Below, one piece after another: positions 13,160-25,770 of a stretch of 64,000 nt of DNA. The notes under the pieces were generated by a model. The model had not been told where the DNA came from, ran no database searches, and was given only the letters and a program-made list of their open reading frames with translations. The stretch covers positions 5,556,811 to 5,620,810 of the forward strand of contig NC_135058.1 in the NCBI RefSeq assembly GCF_051014685.1, in the 5' to 3' direction. Position 1 is the first letter of the stretch. Each line of letters opens with the position of its first letter. The translations under genes were made by a program, and so were the position numbers. Source of the DNA: Ptiloglossa arizonensis (taxonomy: Eukaryota; Arthropoda; Insecta; Hymenoptera; Colletidae).

Positions 13160-13735
13160 TACTGGACTGTACTACAGTGATCTCGTAGTAATCGATACAG
13201 CGTTTGAATGTCCTATACAAAGAAAAGTATCTAAAGAACATTTCCAAAAGGTCCTCAACATTCCCCGACAAATCGGAGCATTGTAATCTCCGTTCCAAAG
13301 AGAGCCTACAAACTCTTTTGGACCATGCTACACTGATCCCATAATAACCCTTTAGATACCATTTCTTTCTTTGTAACGTTTCCAAAGTGTACTCTATATT
13401 TCCCCACAAATTGGAGCATTCTAATCCCCGTCTCTCTAAACTTACAACCGTACCGGTCTGCGTTACATCGATCAGCACAATGACCATTCAAGTTATTAAA
13501 ATTTCTTCCGTTCGAACGCTTCCAGGGAGCACTCTACATTTCCCACCGAATCGGAGCATTCTAATCCCTGCTGTCTCGAAGATAGCTTACCACCATCCCG
13601 CAACTATGCTACATTGATTCCAGAATAACCGTCCGGATCGTTACTATTCCTTTCTTTCCGTTTCCAGAAAGTGCTCTACATTTCCCATCGAATCGGCGCG
13701 TTCCAATCTCCATCTTCCGGAAGAGATCCAGCAAC
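13160..13735 (+). repeat. Degenerate tandem repeat, unit about 140 bp
   Basis: Four spaced copies share a block reading roughly CTACATTTCCC, then CGAATCGGAGCATTCTAATC, at about 13252, 13385, 13529 and 13671. A second block (ATGCTACA.TGATCC and TTCTTTC.TT.C.GTTTCC) alternates with it. Copies are diverged, so this is an old array. Confidence 0.7.
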
Positions 13736-14799
13736 GTACGAACTCCAGCCACATAGTTCGAAACTTCTTGGTACTCCTCGCGTACCGAAAAACTACTCTT
13801 CGACGAAGAGAAAAAAATGTCGAACAACCGGTCACGGGACAACAATTGCAATTACAATCGTGGACATCGTAGACTCGGACCAAAAAGAATCCACGACATC
13901 GTGGACTCCGAGCAGAGAGAAGACACCACGTATACACCGTAGAATTGACACCGAGTGTCGAGCGTAGAACGAACTACGAGCCACTGACCTCTGAAGCGTA
14001 GACGGCGCAGGTGTACCGGACGCTCACATCTTTGTCCGCGTTTAAAGACACTCGCGCACACGCGAGCGGGGCCACGGTACGAGATCGTTCATCTTTCGTC
14101 CGATCCCGAGCGAAAGATCGATCCGATCGACGCACGTAGAGCGCGCAGCGACACCACTCGCGACGATCGAGCGAGTCGTGAGAGGCTGTTGCCACGGAAC
14201 AACACGAGCACGCCGCGAGCTGCGCGTTCTGTAGGCGCGCTCCTGACGCCGCGGTGGCGTCTATCGGCGCTTCGTATCGGCGAGTGCACGCGTGTACTCG
14301 CGATGCAACGGCAGCCAAGTCGAGTAGATAGCCGGCAGGTTATCTCGTTTTGTAGGTCTAGGTGTACGCGCCGCGTAGGCATTCGCGCGAGCAAAACGGT
14401 ACGCGCGGCCTTCGTCCCCACCCGGTTCGACCGACACCTCTGTACCCGGAGTTGGTCGCGCGTTAACCCTTCCTCCGTCACCGAGGATCCATTTTTCTTG
14501 GTTCGGTGGCGAACCTGGTATCGGGAAGGGACGGTTACGCGAGTGACGGTGCCGAGTGTGCTCGCGCGACCTCCTCCATGACGGTGGTTCGTTCGCCTCG
14601 ATCGTTCGGTCGCGTGCAAGCGAACCTTGTACATCTTGATAAACGTCCACGTGACGGGATTGATCGCTATGCACGTTGGCCGCGATTTATAAGCCGCTCC
14701 GCGTTAACGGTATTGCTCGAAGGGGACTCGATGTTTGTCCGGACGGTGTGCCTCGATGGAACGAGCTGCTGAAAACGCACTCGCCTACTTCCGTATTGT
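13736..14799. promoter_or_regulatory. GC-rich, CpG-dense block, promoter-like
   Basis: From about 13900 to 14800 base composition switches to clearly GC- and CpG-rich. Many long open frames occur on both strands at once (for example 14089-14634 minus with 14189-14581 plus), which is the usual artefact of few TA/TG stops rather than coding. A TTTATAAGC element lies at about 14686-14694. The block lies about 3 kb upstream of the torso-like ATG, on the side where its missing 5' exon should be, so it is a candidate torso-like promoter. That link is inference. Confidence 0.35.
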
Positions 14800-15640
14800 T
14801 GCACCACTCGACCCTCCTGTAACACGCTCGATGCGATCGGCGTTGCATCGAAACTGTGTCGAGTTACCGCGATGGTAAGATTCGGGCTGCACGGGGGTTG
14901 TTCGAATCTTTTAAATTGTAATGTATGAAAACCGTGCTGGAAGAGAATCGTAATATTTGCATTGGTTTATAGGAGGATTGAGCAAAGGATACTAGAAACA
15001 CAGAACTCTACTTTTATATCGTACAAGCGACTCTCTTGTAACACGATTGATTCGATGTTGCATCGAGACTGTGTCTAGGTGGGGCAATGGTAAGATTCGT
15101 GTTGTTCGAATTTAGTAACTCGTAATGTATGAAAACCGTGTTGAATTAGAATCGTAATATTTGCATCGATTTATAAGAGGATTCAGAGGATTGATTTGAT
15201 GTTGCATCGAAACTGTGTCTAGTTAACGCGATGATAAGATTAGTGCTACACAAGGGTCATCCAAGTTTACTAAAGAGTATATTTGATAAACAACTATATG
15301 TTTACTAAACACCTATATTATTTACATTACAATGATAGAAACCGTGTTATAAGAACAAAGTTACAGGAGGACCGATAGAAATTTTTCGCCGTGTTATATC
15401 GCGTACGTGTTCTCGTAATATCGTGTTGCAAGAGGGTTGAACGAGGGATGCTCGAATCGTAGCCTACTTCTGTATCGTTGTACACTCGATCCCATCGTAA
15501 CACGTTTAATTAGTTCCGCGTTGCATCGAAACCGTGTGAAATTGATGGGAAGATTCGTTTTACACGGTTGTCCAACTTCTTCGAACCGTGCTACACGGAA
15601 ACCGTATTACAAAAGAATTTTTTTAACCGTGTTTTCCCAG
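14800..15640 (+). repeat. Degenerate repeat family with GTTGCATCGAAACTGTGT core
   Basis: The core GTTGCATCGAAACTGTGT and a following GATGGTAAGATTCG recur at about 14841, 15056, 15201 and 15519. Units about 145-320 bp apart also share AATGTATGAAAACCGTG and AATCGTAATATTTGCAT. Later copies are truncated. Confidence 0.75.
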
Positions 15641-16115
15641 TACCTTGTTACAAGAGGGTCGTGCGTATCGGTCCCGAGCGAGCAGACAGGATGTTAGAGG
15701 AGTTTTCCTTCGAGTTTATTAATAAACGACGATATCCGCGACGATGGGACCGAAGGTTGATCGTTCGATCGTGTTTTCTCGTTGCAAAATGAAGTGTACC
15801 AAGGGCAAGGTCCGTAGCAACGTCGTTAAACTGTCCTTGTCGTGCGTGATCGCTCGAGGTACGCGAAGGTTGCGTCGAGCCCTTGGACTTCTTCGAACGT
15901 GGGGTTAGCGATCGTCCTGGCGAATTGTTCTGCTTCGACGCGCGTTTCGAGAAGAAACACCGGCGATTATTGTTCGTCGAGCGTGACTTTTCTGTCCCGA
16001 GCTCGACGATTACGCGGTTGTCTCGGTCAGTGGTTTCGCCGGCGCGGGTCTGTTGTAATACACTTGGACGGAAGAAATACGGTGAGGTCATAAACGCCAT
16101 AGCTAGCGAAAACGG
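15641..16115. other. GC-richer unique stretch
   Basis: Several overlapping frames on opposite strands (15648-16100 minus, 15842-16093 plus) are mutually exclusive and show no known motif. Nothing else recognised. Confidence 0.4.
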
Positions 16116-16925
16116 ACGATGATCTTGAGCACGGTGTGTGGACAGTTCGGCCAGTCGTACGTTGGATTCATCGCTACGCGAAACGAGCTCTGATGATTAA
16201 GTTTGAAACACGGAAGCGAGTCGAACGTCTTGGAGGAGGCCAACGACGATAATCTCTTCGTAACGGTAATTATTTTGTTGCAAGAACAACTGTCTTTAGC
16301 TTTCGTTACGTACTTGTAATCAAGGAAGATAGACAAGTTGTTGGAATGAACGCAACAACGATCTTAAGGGTACCAGATGTCGGTGTCAAGGGTTTGGCTG
16401 TTTTCCTTTTGGTTTTTCTTTTTAGTCGAGTTCCAAGTTTAGAGTAAGGAAGACACGACATTGTCGTCGTTCACATTAAGACATACCATTGTATACGCAT
16501 TTGTTCGAACTTTATATTCTTATATATACAATAACAATACTACTAGATACGCGAGATCCCTGCATATTATATTAAACTAGATATTATGATCTGAACTTTA
16601 CAACAAAAGTAAATTGTATTCTATGTGTAAGAAGTGAAGGAAGGCTAACGAAAATGGATGATTTTGAGCATGAGATGAGGACAGTTTGGCCAGTCGTACG
16701 TTGGATTCACCACTCCGTGACACGAGCTCTGAAGATTAAGTTTTGGAACACGGAAGCGAGTCGATCGTTTTGGAGGAGGGCAACGACGATAATCTCTTCG
16801 TAACGGTAATTATTTTTATGAAAGAACAACTGTCTTTAGCTTTTGTTATGTATTTGTAATCAAGGAGACCAGAAAAGTAAATCGTATTCCATGTGTAAGA
16901 AGGGGAGGAAGGCAACGATGAAAAT
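16116..16925 (+). repeat. Local segmental duplication (two A blocks, two C blocks)
   Basis: About 210 bp at 16116-16325 recur at 16655-16865. Landmarks shared in order are GGCCAGTCGTACGTTGGATTC, GAGCTCTGA, AACACGGAAGCGAGTCGA, CAACGACGATAATCTCTTCG and CAACTGTCTTTAGCTTT. A shorter block (TGTGTAAGAAG.G.GGAAGGC) is also present at both 16620 and 16890. Between them lies block B (16336-16607), which recurs at 18755. Confidence 0.8.
16336..16607 (+). repeat. Dispersed repeat, first copy
   Basis: This segment recurs at 18755-19112 with insertions. Shared landmarks: GTTGGAATGAA.GCAACAA, CTTTTGG.TTTTTCT, TCGTCGTTCAC.T.AAG, GATACGCGAGATCCCTGCAT and TCTGAACTTTACAAC. No coding frame or terminal inverted repeats identified its class. 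Confidence 0.75.
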
Positions 16926-17022
16926 CTTTCCATACCTAATACGACTGGTAATTCCTTGCAGAACAAATCTATTCTCCAGATTGATTTTACAATTTGTATT
17001 TTATCACCGGTGATATATACTA

Positions 17023-17246
17023 AGTTGTTCGATAAGTTTTGTCGCTTTTTCCATTGTAAAAGATTACTAAGACACTTCAACTTTGAACAACTGTAAATAT
17101 ATGAACGAGTCGACAGATGTACACGAAACCTCACACATGTACATCGAACAGTAGTACCGTCTTTAGAAAAATAATTTTAAATAATATTAAAATGACGAAC
17201 CTAATACCTCCATTTCTTATCGAACGACGAAACTTATCGAGCAATC
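17023..17246. mobile_element. Mariner-type MITE, TTGTTCGATAAGT family
   Basis: Left end AGTTGTTCGATAAGTTTTGTCG and right end (read inward on the minus strand) GATTGCTCGATAAGTTTCGTCG are inverted copies. Both are flanked by TA (17021-17022 and 17247-17248), the target duplication of Tc1/mariner elements. At 224 bp it has no transposase, so it is non-autonomous. Fragments of the same end lie at about 20730-20768, 41066-41085 and 58018-58075. Confidence 0.75.
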
Positions 17247-17325
17247 TATTAATTCTGTTGTTGTAAGAAAACTGTCTCCAGCTTGTAATTTCATCCTTGA
17301 ATTTCATGTGTACGGAGTGGGGGAA

Positions 17326-17460
17326 TGCATCGTGGCCAGAGTGGGGGAAGTAACGGGTGTTTTTACTGCATTGGTATACCAAGTATAAGATATAACAATA
17401 TACTTAACAACAGTGCAATAAAAACACCCATTGTTTCTTACACTCACCCCCATAATGTCT
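17326..17460. other. Long imperfect hairpin
   Basis: Two arms of about 50-60 bp face each other around an 11-nt centre. The best-paired part is GGGTGTTTTTACTGCATTG (about 17355-17373) with CAGTGCAATAAAAACACCC (about 17411-17429), and AAGTATA pairs with TATACTT next to the loop. The arms are imperfect further out (GTGGGGG against CACCCCC). It may be a small inverted-repeat element or a microRNA-like precursor; sequence alone does not decide. Confidence 0.55.
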
Positions 17461-18754
17461 TCTTCCACTTCTTATGCACAGGATTCGGCTAATTTTATTA
17501 GTTCACCTGATTACAAGTATGTAACAAGGCCGTAGACAATTGTTTTCGCAACAAAAGAATTATTTATCAATAATGACAAGCATACGAATTGTCCTGGAAG
17601 GGATTACCAATCGTATTGGGTGTAGAAAGATTTCCTTCGTTTCGCGTACCATCACGGTTCCCAGTTCTCTCTTAGCGAGCCACAAAGATATACTATGTTT
17701 CTCTTGTACATCGAGAGTATATAATAACGACGGAAAAAACCGATGCAAAAATCAACGAGAAAGTTTCCAAGTTAGCGAGCGACGGCGCGAATTATAATTC
17801 CTTTGAATGTACCGAAAGAAAGTAACAACTAGAAAGATGACGCGCTTTTCAAGAGAACGACAGTATGTATCTTTTCGAACCGATCTTTTCTCGAGTACTC
17901 GCGAACCGATCTTTTCTCGAGTACTTTTTCATTCTTTTTTTTATCTTTTGTGCTCTGTTACGAAACTCCACCACACAGCTGAAAGTACGCAGTCTTGCGC
18001 TGAACACCCATTCGGTTTCATTTTTGCTCGAGAGCAAACTTTTTTCGCTGAACACCATCTTATAGTAATTATCGTCCACGGAATAATAATTAAACATTTT
18101 CTAAGAAAAGCATCCGAGCAAGGCTTCGGGATCAGAAATAAACGCTGGTTTAACCCTGATCCACTAAGTCGACCACGTGGTCAGCATATAGCGTTACATC
18201 GTAGAATAGTGCATTATCGGTACGAACTCGACAAGGGTATCGCTTGGCAAACCGCACGAGAGTGCCTCTGCTGGGACTTGAACGAAAAAACTTCGCTTCC
18301 TTGTGTCCCCGTTTTGCGGGGAACAACGTTACCGATTAAATAACGGCCACGAATTAAACTCTCGTCGTGCCGCGCACGGACAAAGAACCGTAATGTCAAT
18401 TAATACGGTAAAACGCGATTGTCCTTGCAAGAGCGTGGCCGTAGCAACGGCGACGTAAACGAATGAAAGGTACCTGGACCGTTTGTGCGCGAAACCGTGA
18501 ACGAGCTCGGCGTTTCTTGGAACGAACTGTAGCGCAATGTGGGCGTTGCTGATCGTCTCGTGACAAGACACGAGGAACGAATTCGTTGGACACGTACGAA
18601 ACCGTTACGGTAACGAACGACTTGGAATGTCACCTATAAAATTGAACCTTCTGACCATTTCGATGGAAACGGTGAGTATGATCGTTTCGATGGAACCGCG
18701 GTGACGAAGATGTTGCGCGGAATACGATCGTATCCTTGCGAAGTAAACTGTTCA
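17461..18754. other. Mostly unique stretch
   Basis: The longest open frame (17807-18343 plus) overlaps others and shows no domain. A 24-bp direct repeat around CGATCTTTTCTCGAGTACT lies at about 17879 and 17906. A perfect palindrome GACCACGTGGTC, containing an E-box, is at 18171-18182. No gene supported. Confidence 0.45.
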
Positions 18755-19112
18755 TGTTGGAATGAATGCAACAATGATTCTAAGAGTGGTAGATGTTGAT
18801 AGAGAATTGTCGATGTCAGTTTTAAGGATTGTTTCCATATTGGTGCGGAAGGGTCGTCAACGGTTTGGCTATTTTTCTTTTGGCTTTTTCTGTTCAGTTC
18901 CAAGTCGAGAGTCACGAAGACCACATGACACTGTCGTCGTTCACGTCAAGGCATATTACGCATATTATACTTGTATATTATACTTGATACGATACGTATA
19001 TTATACTTTTTTGTTTGGACTTTGTATTCTCATATGTACAAAAACTATACTACTGGATACGCGAGATCCCTGCATGTTATAATAAACTACGTCTTATAAT
19101 CTGAACTTTACA
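18755..19112 (+). repeat. Dispersed repeat, second copy
   Basis: Diverged copy of 16336-16607, with extra sequence inserted near 18800-18840 and 18960-19000. The ends correspond (GTTGGAATGAATGCAACAA at the left, TCTGAACTTTACAAC at the right). Confidence 0.7.
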
Positions 19113-19239
19113 ACAGTCTACGAAAGCGTTTACGAAAGACGAAATACTTATCGACGCGTAAATACTTATCGAATCGAATCCATTTGTCGCGGTCGTTACG
19201 AAGGCGGTGTATATTGGTCGTTTGATTGGCCAGTTAAGG

Positions 19240-19990
19240 CATTTTCGCTGGTACTCGAAACGGAGCATCTAAAATCGATGACCTAGGATTTGTGGTACTC
19301 GATACGGAGGATCTAAAATCGATGATCTAGGATTCGTGACACACGATGCAGAGTATCTAAAACCGATGACTTAAGATTTGTGACACTCGATAATGAGCAT
19401 CTAGAATCGATGACCTAGGATTTGTGGTACTCGATACGGAGGATCTAAAACCGATGACCTAGGATGCGTGACACTCAATAAGGAGTATCTAAAACCAATG
19501 ACCTACGATTTGTGACACTCGATAAGGAGGATCTAAAACCAATGACCTACGATTTGTGACACTCGAAGCGGAGGATCTAAAACCAATGACCTAGGATTTG
19601 TGACACTCGATACGGAGCATGTAAAACCAATGATTTAAGATTTGTGACACTCGATACGGATGATTCAAATTATGCAACGCTCAATGTAGACGACCTAGGA
19701 TCGATGACCTAACATTTGTGACGCTCAACGTGTACGATTCGAATTATTCGACACGCGATACAGACGACCTGGGACCGATGAACCAAGATTGGCGAGATTC
19801 GATACAGATGATTCGAATTATACGATACTCGATACAGACGACCCGGGGCACTCGAGATGCAATACAGTGTCGGACGCCTACGACTCGAAACGGATAGTTT
19901 CGGTCCTGTGGTTTCTAACGCGGACGATTGTGCAGTACTCGCAGTACCTGAGATAGACAACCGTGGATTTATGGTACTCGATATAGGTGA
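19240..19990 (+). repeat. 44-bp minisatellite
   Basis: About sixteen copies of a 44-bp unit with landmarks ACTCGATACGGA, GATCTAAAACC, ATGACCTAGGATT and TGTG. Copies are well kept from 19250 to about 19680 and decay after that. No coding frame is shared between copies. Confidence 0.9.
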
Positions 19991-20089
19991 CCTAGTGGAG
20001 TTAACTCGGGCAACATAGCCGCCGGATAATCGAGCGAAATCACGCTCAACGACTAGAATAATAAGAAGTTCGACGAGAGAAGTAACGTG

Positions 20090-20645
20090 CAGGATTTTTC
20101 TATACCTACAAAAGAGTAACGTGAAGGACTTTTTGCAATTGCTTACAAATATTTAAAAAGCGTAACGAGAAAATTGTTGGGTTTTTTAGTTTTTTCGACC
20201 GACCGCCGAAAACAAAAACTCGTCGTGAAAGTGATTAATCGCTCAATTGCCGCGCTCAAGTTAGCTCGCCTAACATGGTCACCGGGTAAACAATCCAAAC
20301 CGTGTTCAAAATAAAACGAACAGAGTACAGTACCAAACGTGGAGCGGTAATTTTCCAATATTTTCTCCTTTAAATGTTCCAAACGCGCAACAAGAATATA
20401 CATATATCGTTTCTGCAAAAAAATGCAGAACACGATTGTCGGTTAAACAAAAAGTAGAATCGTGTTTGAAATAAAATAAGTGGAGGAAGGTACAAAATTT
20501 GGAATGGAAAATTTCAAATATTTTCTCGTTACTGTTTCTAAATATTTAAAAAGTGCAAGAAGAATGTATGCATCGTTTCTGCAACGTTTGAAATAAAATA
20601 AACCAAGGAAAATTGAAAATTTGAAGGGAGAAGTTTCAAACAATA
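20090..20645 (+). repeat. Degenerate repeat, unit about 125-165 bp
   Basis: Three or four diverged copies share AAATATTTAAAAAG.G.AA, GTTTGAAATAAAATAA, GG.AAATTT.CAAATATTTTCTC and TATC.TTTCTGCAA. Copies start near 20145, 20300, 20460 and 20580. Confidence 0.65.
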
Positions 20646-20754
20646 GATTGTACTTATTATTACTGTTTAAATTAATACTGTAATAATTATTACACTATTG
20701 TAAAATTAATGATACTGATAAATTATTACTGTTCAATTTATCGAACGATAAAAC

Positions 20755-20915
20755 TTATCGATCAACTTAGTACATACTTGGTTGTACATACTCGAGCAAC
20801 CTAGTACACACTTGGTTGTACAAACTCAAACAACCTAGTACATACTTGGTTGCACATACTCAAACAACCTAGTACATACTTGGTTGTACATACTCGAGCA
20901 ATCTAGTACATACGG
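20755..20915 (+). repeat. 34-bp minisatellite
   Basis: Five near-identical copies of a 34-bp unit with the words CTAGTACATACTTGG, TTGTACATACTC and AGCAAC. It directly follows a fragment of the TTGTTCGATAAGT element end at 20730-20768. Confidence 0.9.
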
Positions 20916-22654
20916 TGTTTCGCTCCACATATATTCTATCCGTTATTAAATGTTCGAAGAACGAAACAAGAGTACACCATTTCGCGCGCATTCTGCAACA
21001 AAATGCTGGAGCGGTACAAGCACGGCCTTATAAGAACCAAGCGAGACACGAAGTGCGATCGGAGTGAAAGTGAAATTGAAGTCCCCCGCGCGACACTTTA
21101 GCCCCGAGTACCCGCGGGCTTATGAACCGGAGTCGTAAACTCTTACGGTCACGATCATTTTCATCGGTTTCGTTCTATTCGAACATTATTTGCGTAACGT
21201 GCGCTCGTGACTAAATTAACGTAATTACGTTACGCGGATCGAAGACTCGATTGATTCGATCAATGAAGAATCGTCGTACGGAATGGGCGAATGTTCAACG
21301 TTATCGTCCTTGACCCACATTTTCGATCGTGCTTTCGCCGACTTCGATCCGACCGAGCCGAAATCCGCCACGCGATGCCACCTAAAATCGCGTAAACACC
21401 AACACTCTCTCGCGAGAACCCGTTTCGAGTTCCATCCGTGCGAGTTCTCTGTATCGAACTCGACTCTGACGTTTACGCGATGTTCGAACCTCTTTCTCGT
21501 CAAATTCGTCCCATTTCTATCCCTTCGAATTTACTTCGAGAACAAACTATTAGTCACATTTTCGCAAACGAATTCAACGCGAACCAAAGTATCTCAATTT
21601 CCTCTGGAACGATTTTCTTCGAAGAAGGACGAGTTCTCTTCTCGTCGAATTCAATCCTGACGAGCGTACAATGTTTGAATCGCTTTTCTCTCCCCATTCG
21701 AAAAATATAACACCGTATTCGAAACAAGATCATTTTCATATCTTCGTAAATAAATTCCAATTCCGAGTGAAATATTCCAAATGGATACATTTCCTTTAGA
21801 GTAAATCGTGAGATTGGGAGTTCGTCCAATCGGGTAATTTTATAATTTGAAATTAACATTTTCGACGTTAATCGTTTCGCTGAAACAGATCTCGGTTGTA
21901 AAACCTCGTTAAAAGTATTCCCAGTCGGGTTCCTGCGACTTCTAAGATCGATCCTGGTATCGAGTACGATTGCCTCTTCTGCCCTGAGAACCTTTCGTCT
22001 CGTTCCGCGGTCAATGACTGAACGTTGGCGCGAAATTTCAAACTTTTTTCAAAGAACGGAATCGTTCGGTGTTTCGCGAGAAGGACTATCGCGACGAGCA
22101 TCGTCGTTCCTTCGAAACGTTTCCGCGACGATAACCGAGCGAATGGTCCCCGATTCGAATTAATCGCACACGAAACGACATCATCCGTTGATAAAGAAAC
22201 ACCCACGTTCGTACGCCGGTGTGCTTACATAACGGGGAGGACTACTCCTTATCGATTTATCTCGAAAGGAAGATCGTTCCACATACCCAGATCCACAGTT
22301 GCCGCGTTGCGAACGAAAGTAACCGTACATATTCATGAGATTACGACAAAGGGGGTCCGTCGTGTAGAACGTCTACGTTCCACGGTGATTTCATCCGTTA
22401 CGACTTCGATCCTTTCTGCCGGGACACACGATAAGGAACACGTTTTCGCGCGGTAGTTCTCAACAACCGACATCCATGTATCAACATAGATTAAGGAGAA
22501 TAGGTGAATGATTCAGAGTTCGTACCCCGATGCATTGGGTCGGTGCTATTTTCAACGCGTTGATATCCTTGGAGGAACGTTATTCCCACGTTTGGGCAAC
22601 ATTAAGTTACGGAGTTAATTTCGTAAAGGTTATTTACATGGAATCGATATTACG
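20916..22654. other. Unique stretch without supported genes
   Basis: Overlapping frames on both strands at 21225-21860 and 21868-22456 give no recognisable protein and no matched splice sites. Composition is moderately CpG-rich. Nothing further recognised. Confidence 0.45.
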
Positions 22655-22850
22655 ATTCGTGTATTTCGTGTATACGTGTATTTCGTGTATTTCGTGTATA
22701 CGTGTATTATTTCGTGTATACGTGTATTATTTCGTGTATACGTGTATTATTTCGTGTATACGTGTATTATTTCGTGTATACGTGTAAGTATTATTTCGTG
22801 TATACGTGTATTATTTCGTGTATACGTGTATTCTTTTGTGTATACATATA
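22655..22850 (+). repeat. 20-bp minisatellite
   Basis: About nine copies of a 20-bp unit, TTTCGTGTATACGTGTATTA, some shortened at the left. Near-perfect, so probably young. All open frames across it are repeat artefacts. Confidence 0.95.
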
Positions 22851-22890
22851 TTTCGATTTTTACCGTGTATCTCGGATCGAACGCGATGTA

Positions 22891-23003
22891 TCGGTTTATT
22901 CGGAAAGTCATTACGTTTTTCAAAATGGAGAATATATAATTTAATAAAAAAATCGTGTTTCATTTTCACCGAAAAAAACGAAATGACTTTCCAAACGGCC
23001 CGA
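22891..23003. mobile_element. Mariner-type MITE, TTCGGAAAGT family
   Basis: Inverted ends TCGGTTTATTCGGAAAGTCAT and, on the other strand, TCGGGCCGTTTGGAAAGTCAT, flanked by TA on both sides (22889-22890, 23004-23005). At 113 bp there is no coding capacity. The inside (GAGAATATATAATTTAATAA, then a CATTTTCACCG segment) matches the copies at 56596 and 63380. Confidence 0.85.
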
Positions 23004-23159
23004 TAGTACAATTATCGACAACGTTTTTAATTCGAAGAAATCTCGGAAAGAATTATCAATAAAACATCCAATTTCCGAGTTTATGATGTAAAATTCAATT
23101 CAACTGGCGAACAAAATTGAAATTGTACAACAATCGCGAATAGATTGTACGTTTTATAC

Positions 23160-24200
23160 TCGTTGGAAACACCAATAGTTGAATTCAAATACCCCGTAGG
23201 AAGTTAAAGGTACGAACCGTTGAAACACCGTGGAAAGTTAAATAATAAATACTGGGCGTTGAAATTATTTTACACGCGTGGTCTCGTAACTGTGAACTTA
23301 CGACCGGGGATACTTTTATGTGGTGAATATACCCCGTAGGTTGTCGAAAGTGCGCGCAGACTTTTAAAACGTAGAAGGAAATTGGATAATAAATATTTCG
23401 CGTTGAAATTTTACGTGATTTTTTCACTTAATAAAAATATCATATCAAATCTTTATGTTTAACGAATATTTTCAACGTTATTTCCCATGGACAGTGAATA
23501 TTTAGAAAAAGTTACTATTTTAAATAATAAATATTTCGCGTGGAAATTTTACGTGATTTTTTCACTTAATAAAAATATCATATCAAACTCTTGTGTTTAA
23601 CGAATATTTCCAACGTTATTTCCCATGGACAGTGAATATATAGGAAGAGTTACTATATTAAATAATAAATATTTCGCGTTGAAATTTTACGCGATTTTTT
23701 CATTTCATAAAAATATCATATCAAACCCTTGTGTTTAACGAATATTTCCAACGTTATTTCCCATATAGAATGAATCTTTAGAAAAAGTTACTATTTTAAA
23801 TAATAAATATCGCGTTGAAATTTTACGTGATTTTTTCACTTAATAAAAATATCATATTATTACGTTTAACGAATATTTCCAACGTTATTTCCCACATACA
23901 ATGAATCTTTAGAAAAAGTTACTATTTTAAATAATAAATATTTCGCGTTGAAATTTTACGAAATTTTATCACTTAATAAAAATATCATATCAAACCCTTG
24001 TGTTTAACGAATATTTCCAACGTTATTTCCCATGGACAGTGAATATTTAGAAAAAGTTACCATTTTAAATAATAAATATTTCGCGTTGAAATTTTACGAA
24101 ATTTTATCACTTAATAAAAATATCATATCAAACCCTTGTGTTTAACGAATATTTCCAACGTTATTTCCCATGGAAAATGAATATTAAGAAAAAAGTTACT
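23160..24200 (+). repeat. Tandem repeat, unit about 138 bp
   Basis: Six well-kept copies from about 23388 to 24185, with landmarks AATAATAAATATTTCGCG, TTGAAATTTTACG, TCACTTAATAAAAATATC, GTTTAACGAATATTTCC and AACGTTATTTCCCA. Two older, shorter relatives (CCCCGTAGG and AAGTTAAATAATAAATA words) lie at 23190-23390. Confidence 0.9.
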
Positions 24201-25579
24201 ATTCGTCGACAAACGTGTTTCGTTCTCGACACGGTATTTCGCGTGTATAACGCGACAGTGTTCCGCAATGTCCATCGGTGTAAACAGTCAAGACGTTCAA
24301 GCTTCCGAATTAGTAAAACGGAAGTGGAACGGGTTCCACTTTCGCCGTTCTCCGTTAAGCGCAGGAAAGTGGCTTGTCACCTCGATTAGAAAAAAGGTTC
24401 ATGGGCGTACCGACAGGTGAAGTTCACAGAATGCACGCAGAGTCGATACTCGCGCGACGCGTAACTATTCTCCATCGTATTTCAAGGATATGCCCGTCGA
24501 AAGTGAAATTTTATCGCTCGAACGACCATTACGTTCGTAACGACGTCTCCATTGTCCGCGTGGTTCGATTCTCCCCGTTTCTTCGCGACGACTACTCCCG
24601 TTTCGTGAAATAGAGAAAGTCTCGTTAAATTTAACCCAACGTTCGTAAATAAACGCGTTGTTTCGGTGGAATGAATCGATGGTGCGGCAAGTGATACCCG
24701 AACGGTTGCGTAACGAGCGTTATGCATTTAACGCGGGGGAACCGTGTTTGTAAGGTAAACGGGTTTGTCGGTTATTTGCAATGGTGAATTCTCACGAATT
24801 CGTTTCGCGAACTCATTGTGTAGATGAGTTTACCAAAACGAGAACTCGAATTAGAAGTTTACCAAACGTCGATATTACGGATTGTAAATATTGACCGTGA
24901 TTATATTTTCGTAAAATCGATGCATCGAACGGTTACTTACCGTATAACGATAATTGTCTTACTAGATGACAAAACGACGTTTCAGTCGCGAATAAAGATC
25001 GATCCAGATAACGGTTCATTCGAGTAACGTACGCGCACAACGATAAATATTCATTCGTTGTGTAAACGATAGAACTAACGCGAGTGTGTACGTGCGCGGT
25101 ATGTACGTTTCTTTTGAATGCGTGAGATATGTGTTCGATGATTCGTGTGTTATTTTTGCGACGTGTAAACGTTCTACCTACTCTGCGCGTCAAATATCGC
25201 ATATTAAACGCTATGTACGAAGACGACACGCGTGCCGTACGTACTGGCGCACAAATACCAAAGAAATGTCACGCAGGCACAGCAGAAAAATCACACATAT
25301 GCGTACTATAAATAGACACACGACAGTATGCGTTACAAAAGATTGTTGTATCGTTAACATTAAAGATCGATTCACACCGTCCGTACCTTGAAACACTTTT
25401 CGAAGGAACCGCCGTGGCGCGAGAGTAGACACCGCGATCGACAGTATAAATATATTATCTTCTCGCGAAATGAAATATTGATTTTGGAAGATTTTTTAAA
25501 TTAAAAAATCATTGTTCAGCTTCGAACTGAATTAATATCGGTGATAAGTTTCACGAGGATAAAGGAACCGTTTGACGAA
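24201..25579. other. Unique stretch, nothing supported
   Basis: CpG-moderate sequence with short frames on both strands and no motif, repeat or paired splice signal that I can support. Confidence 0.4.
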
Positions 25580-25770
25580 AAGTGAATGGGAAAAAGTTCG
25601 TGGGTTGAAGTAAAATAGTGGTTGAAAATTCTAAACTAACGACATTAGAATCGAGAAACTTTGTGGAGAAAGGACCTATAGATTCGTATATCAAAATAAT
25701 GATCGAAAATTCTAAACGATTGACACTACTATCGGGGAGATTTCCATGAAAAAAAGGAACTATAAATCGA
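25580..25770 (+). repeat. Solitary copy of the 26.7-27.8 kb array unit
   Basis: Landmarks GTGGGTTGAAGTAAAATAG, GGTTGAAAATTCTAAACTAA, CGACATTAGAATCGAGA and GATTTCCATGAAAAAAAGG match the array that begins 900 bp further on. It is closer to the best-kept copies than some array members are. Confidence 0.85.
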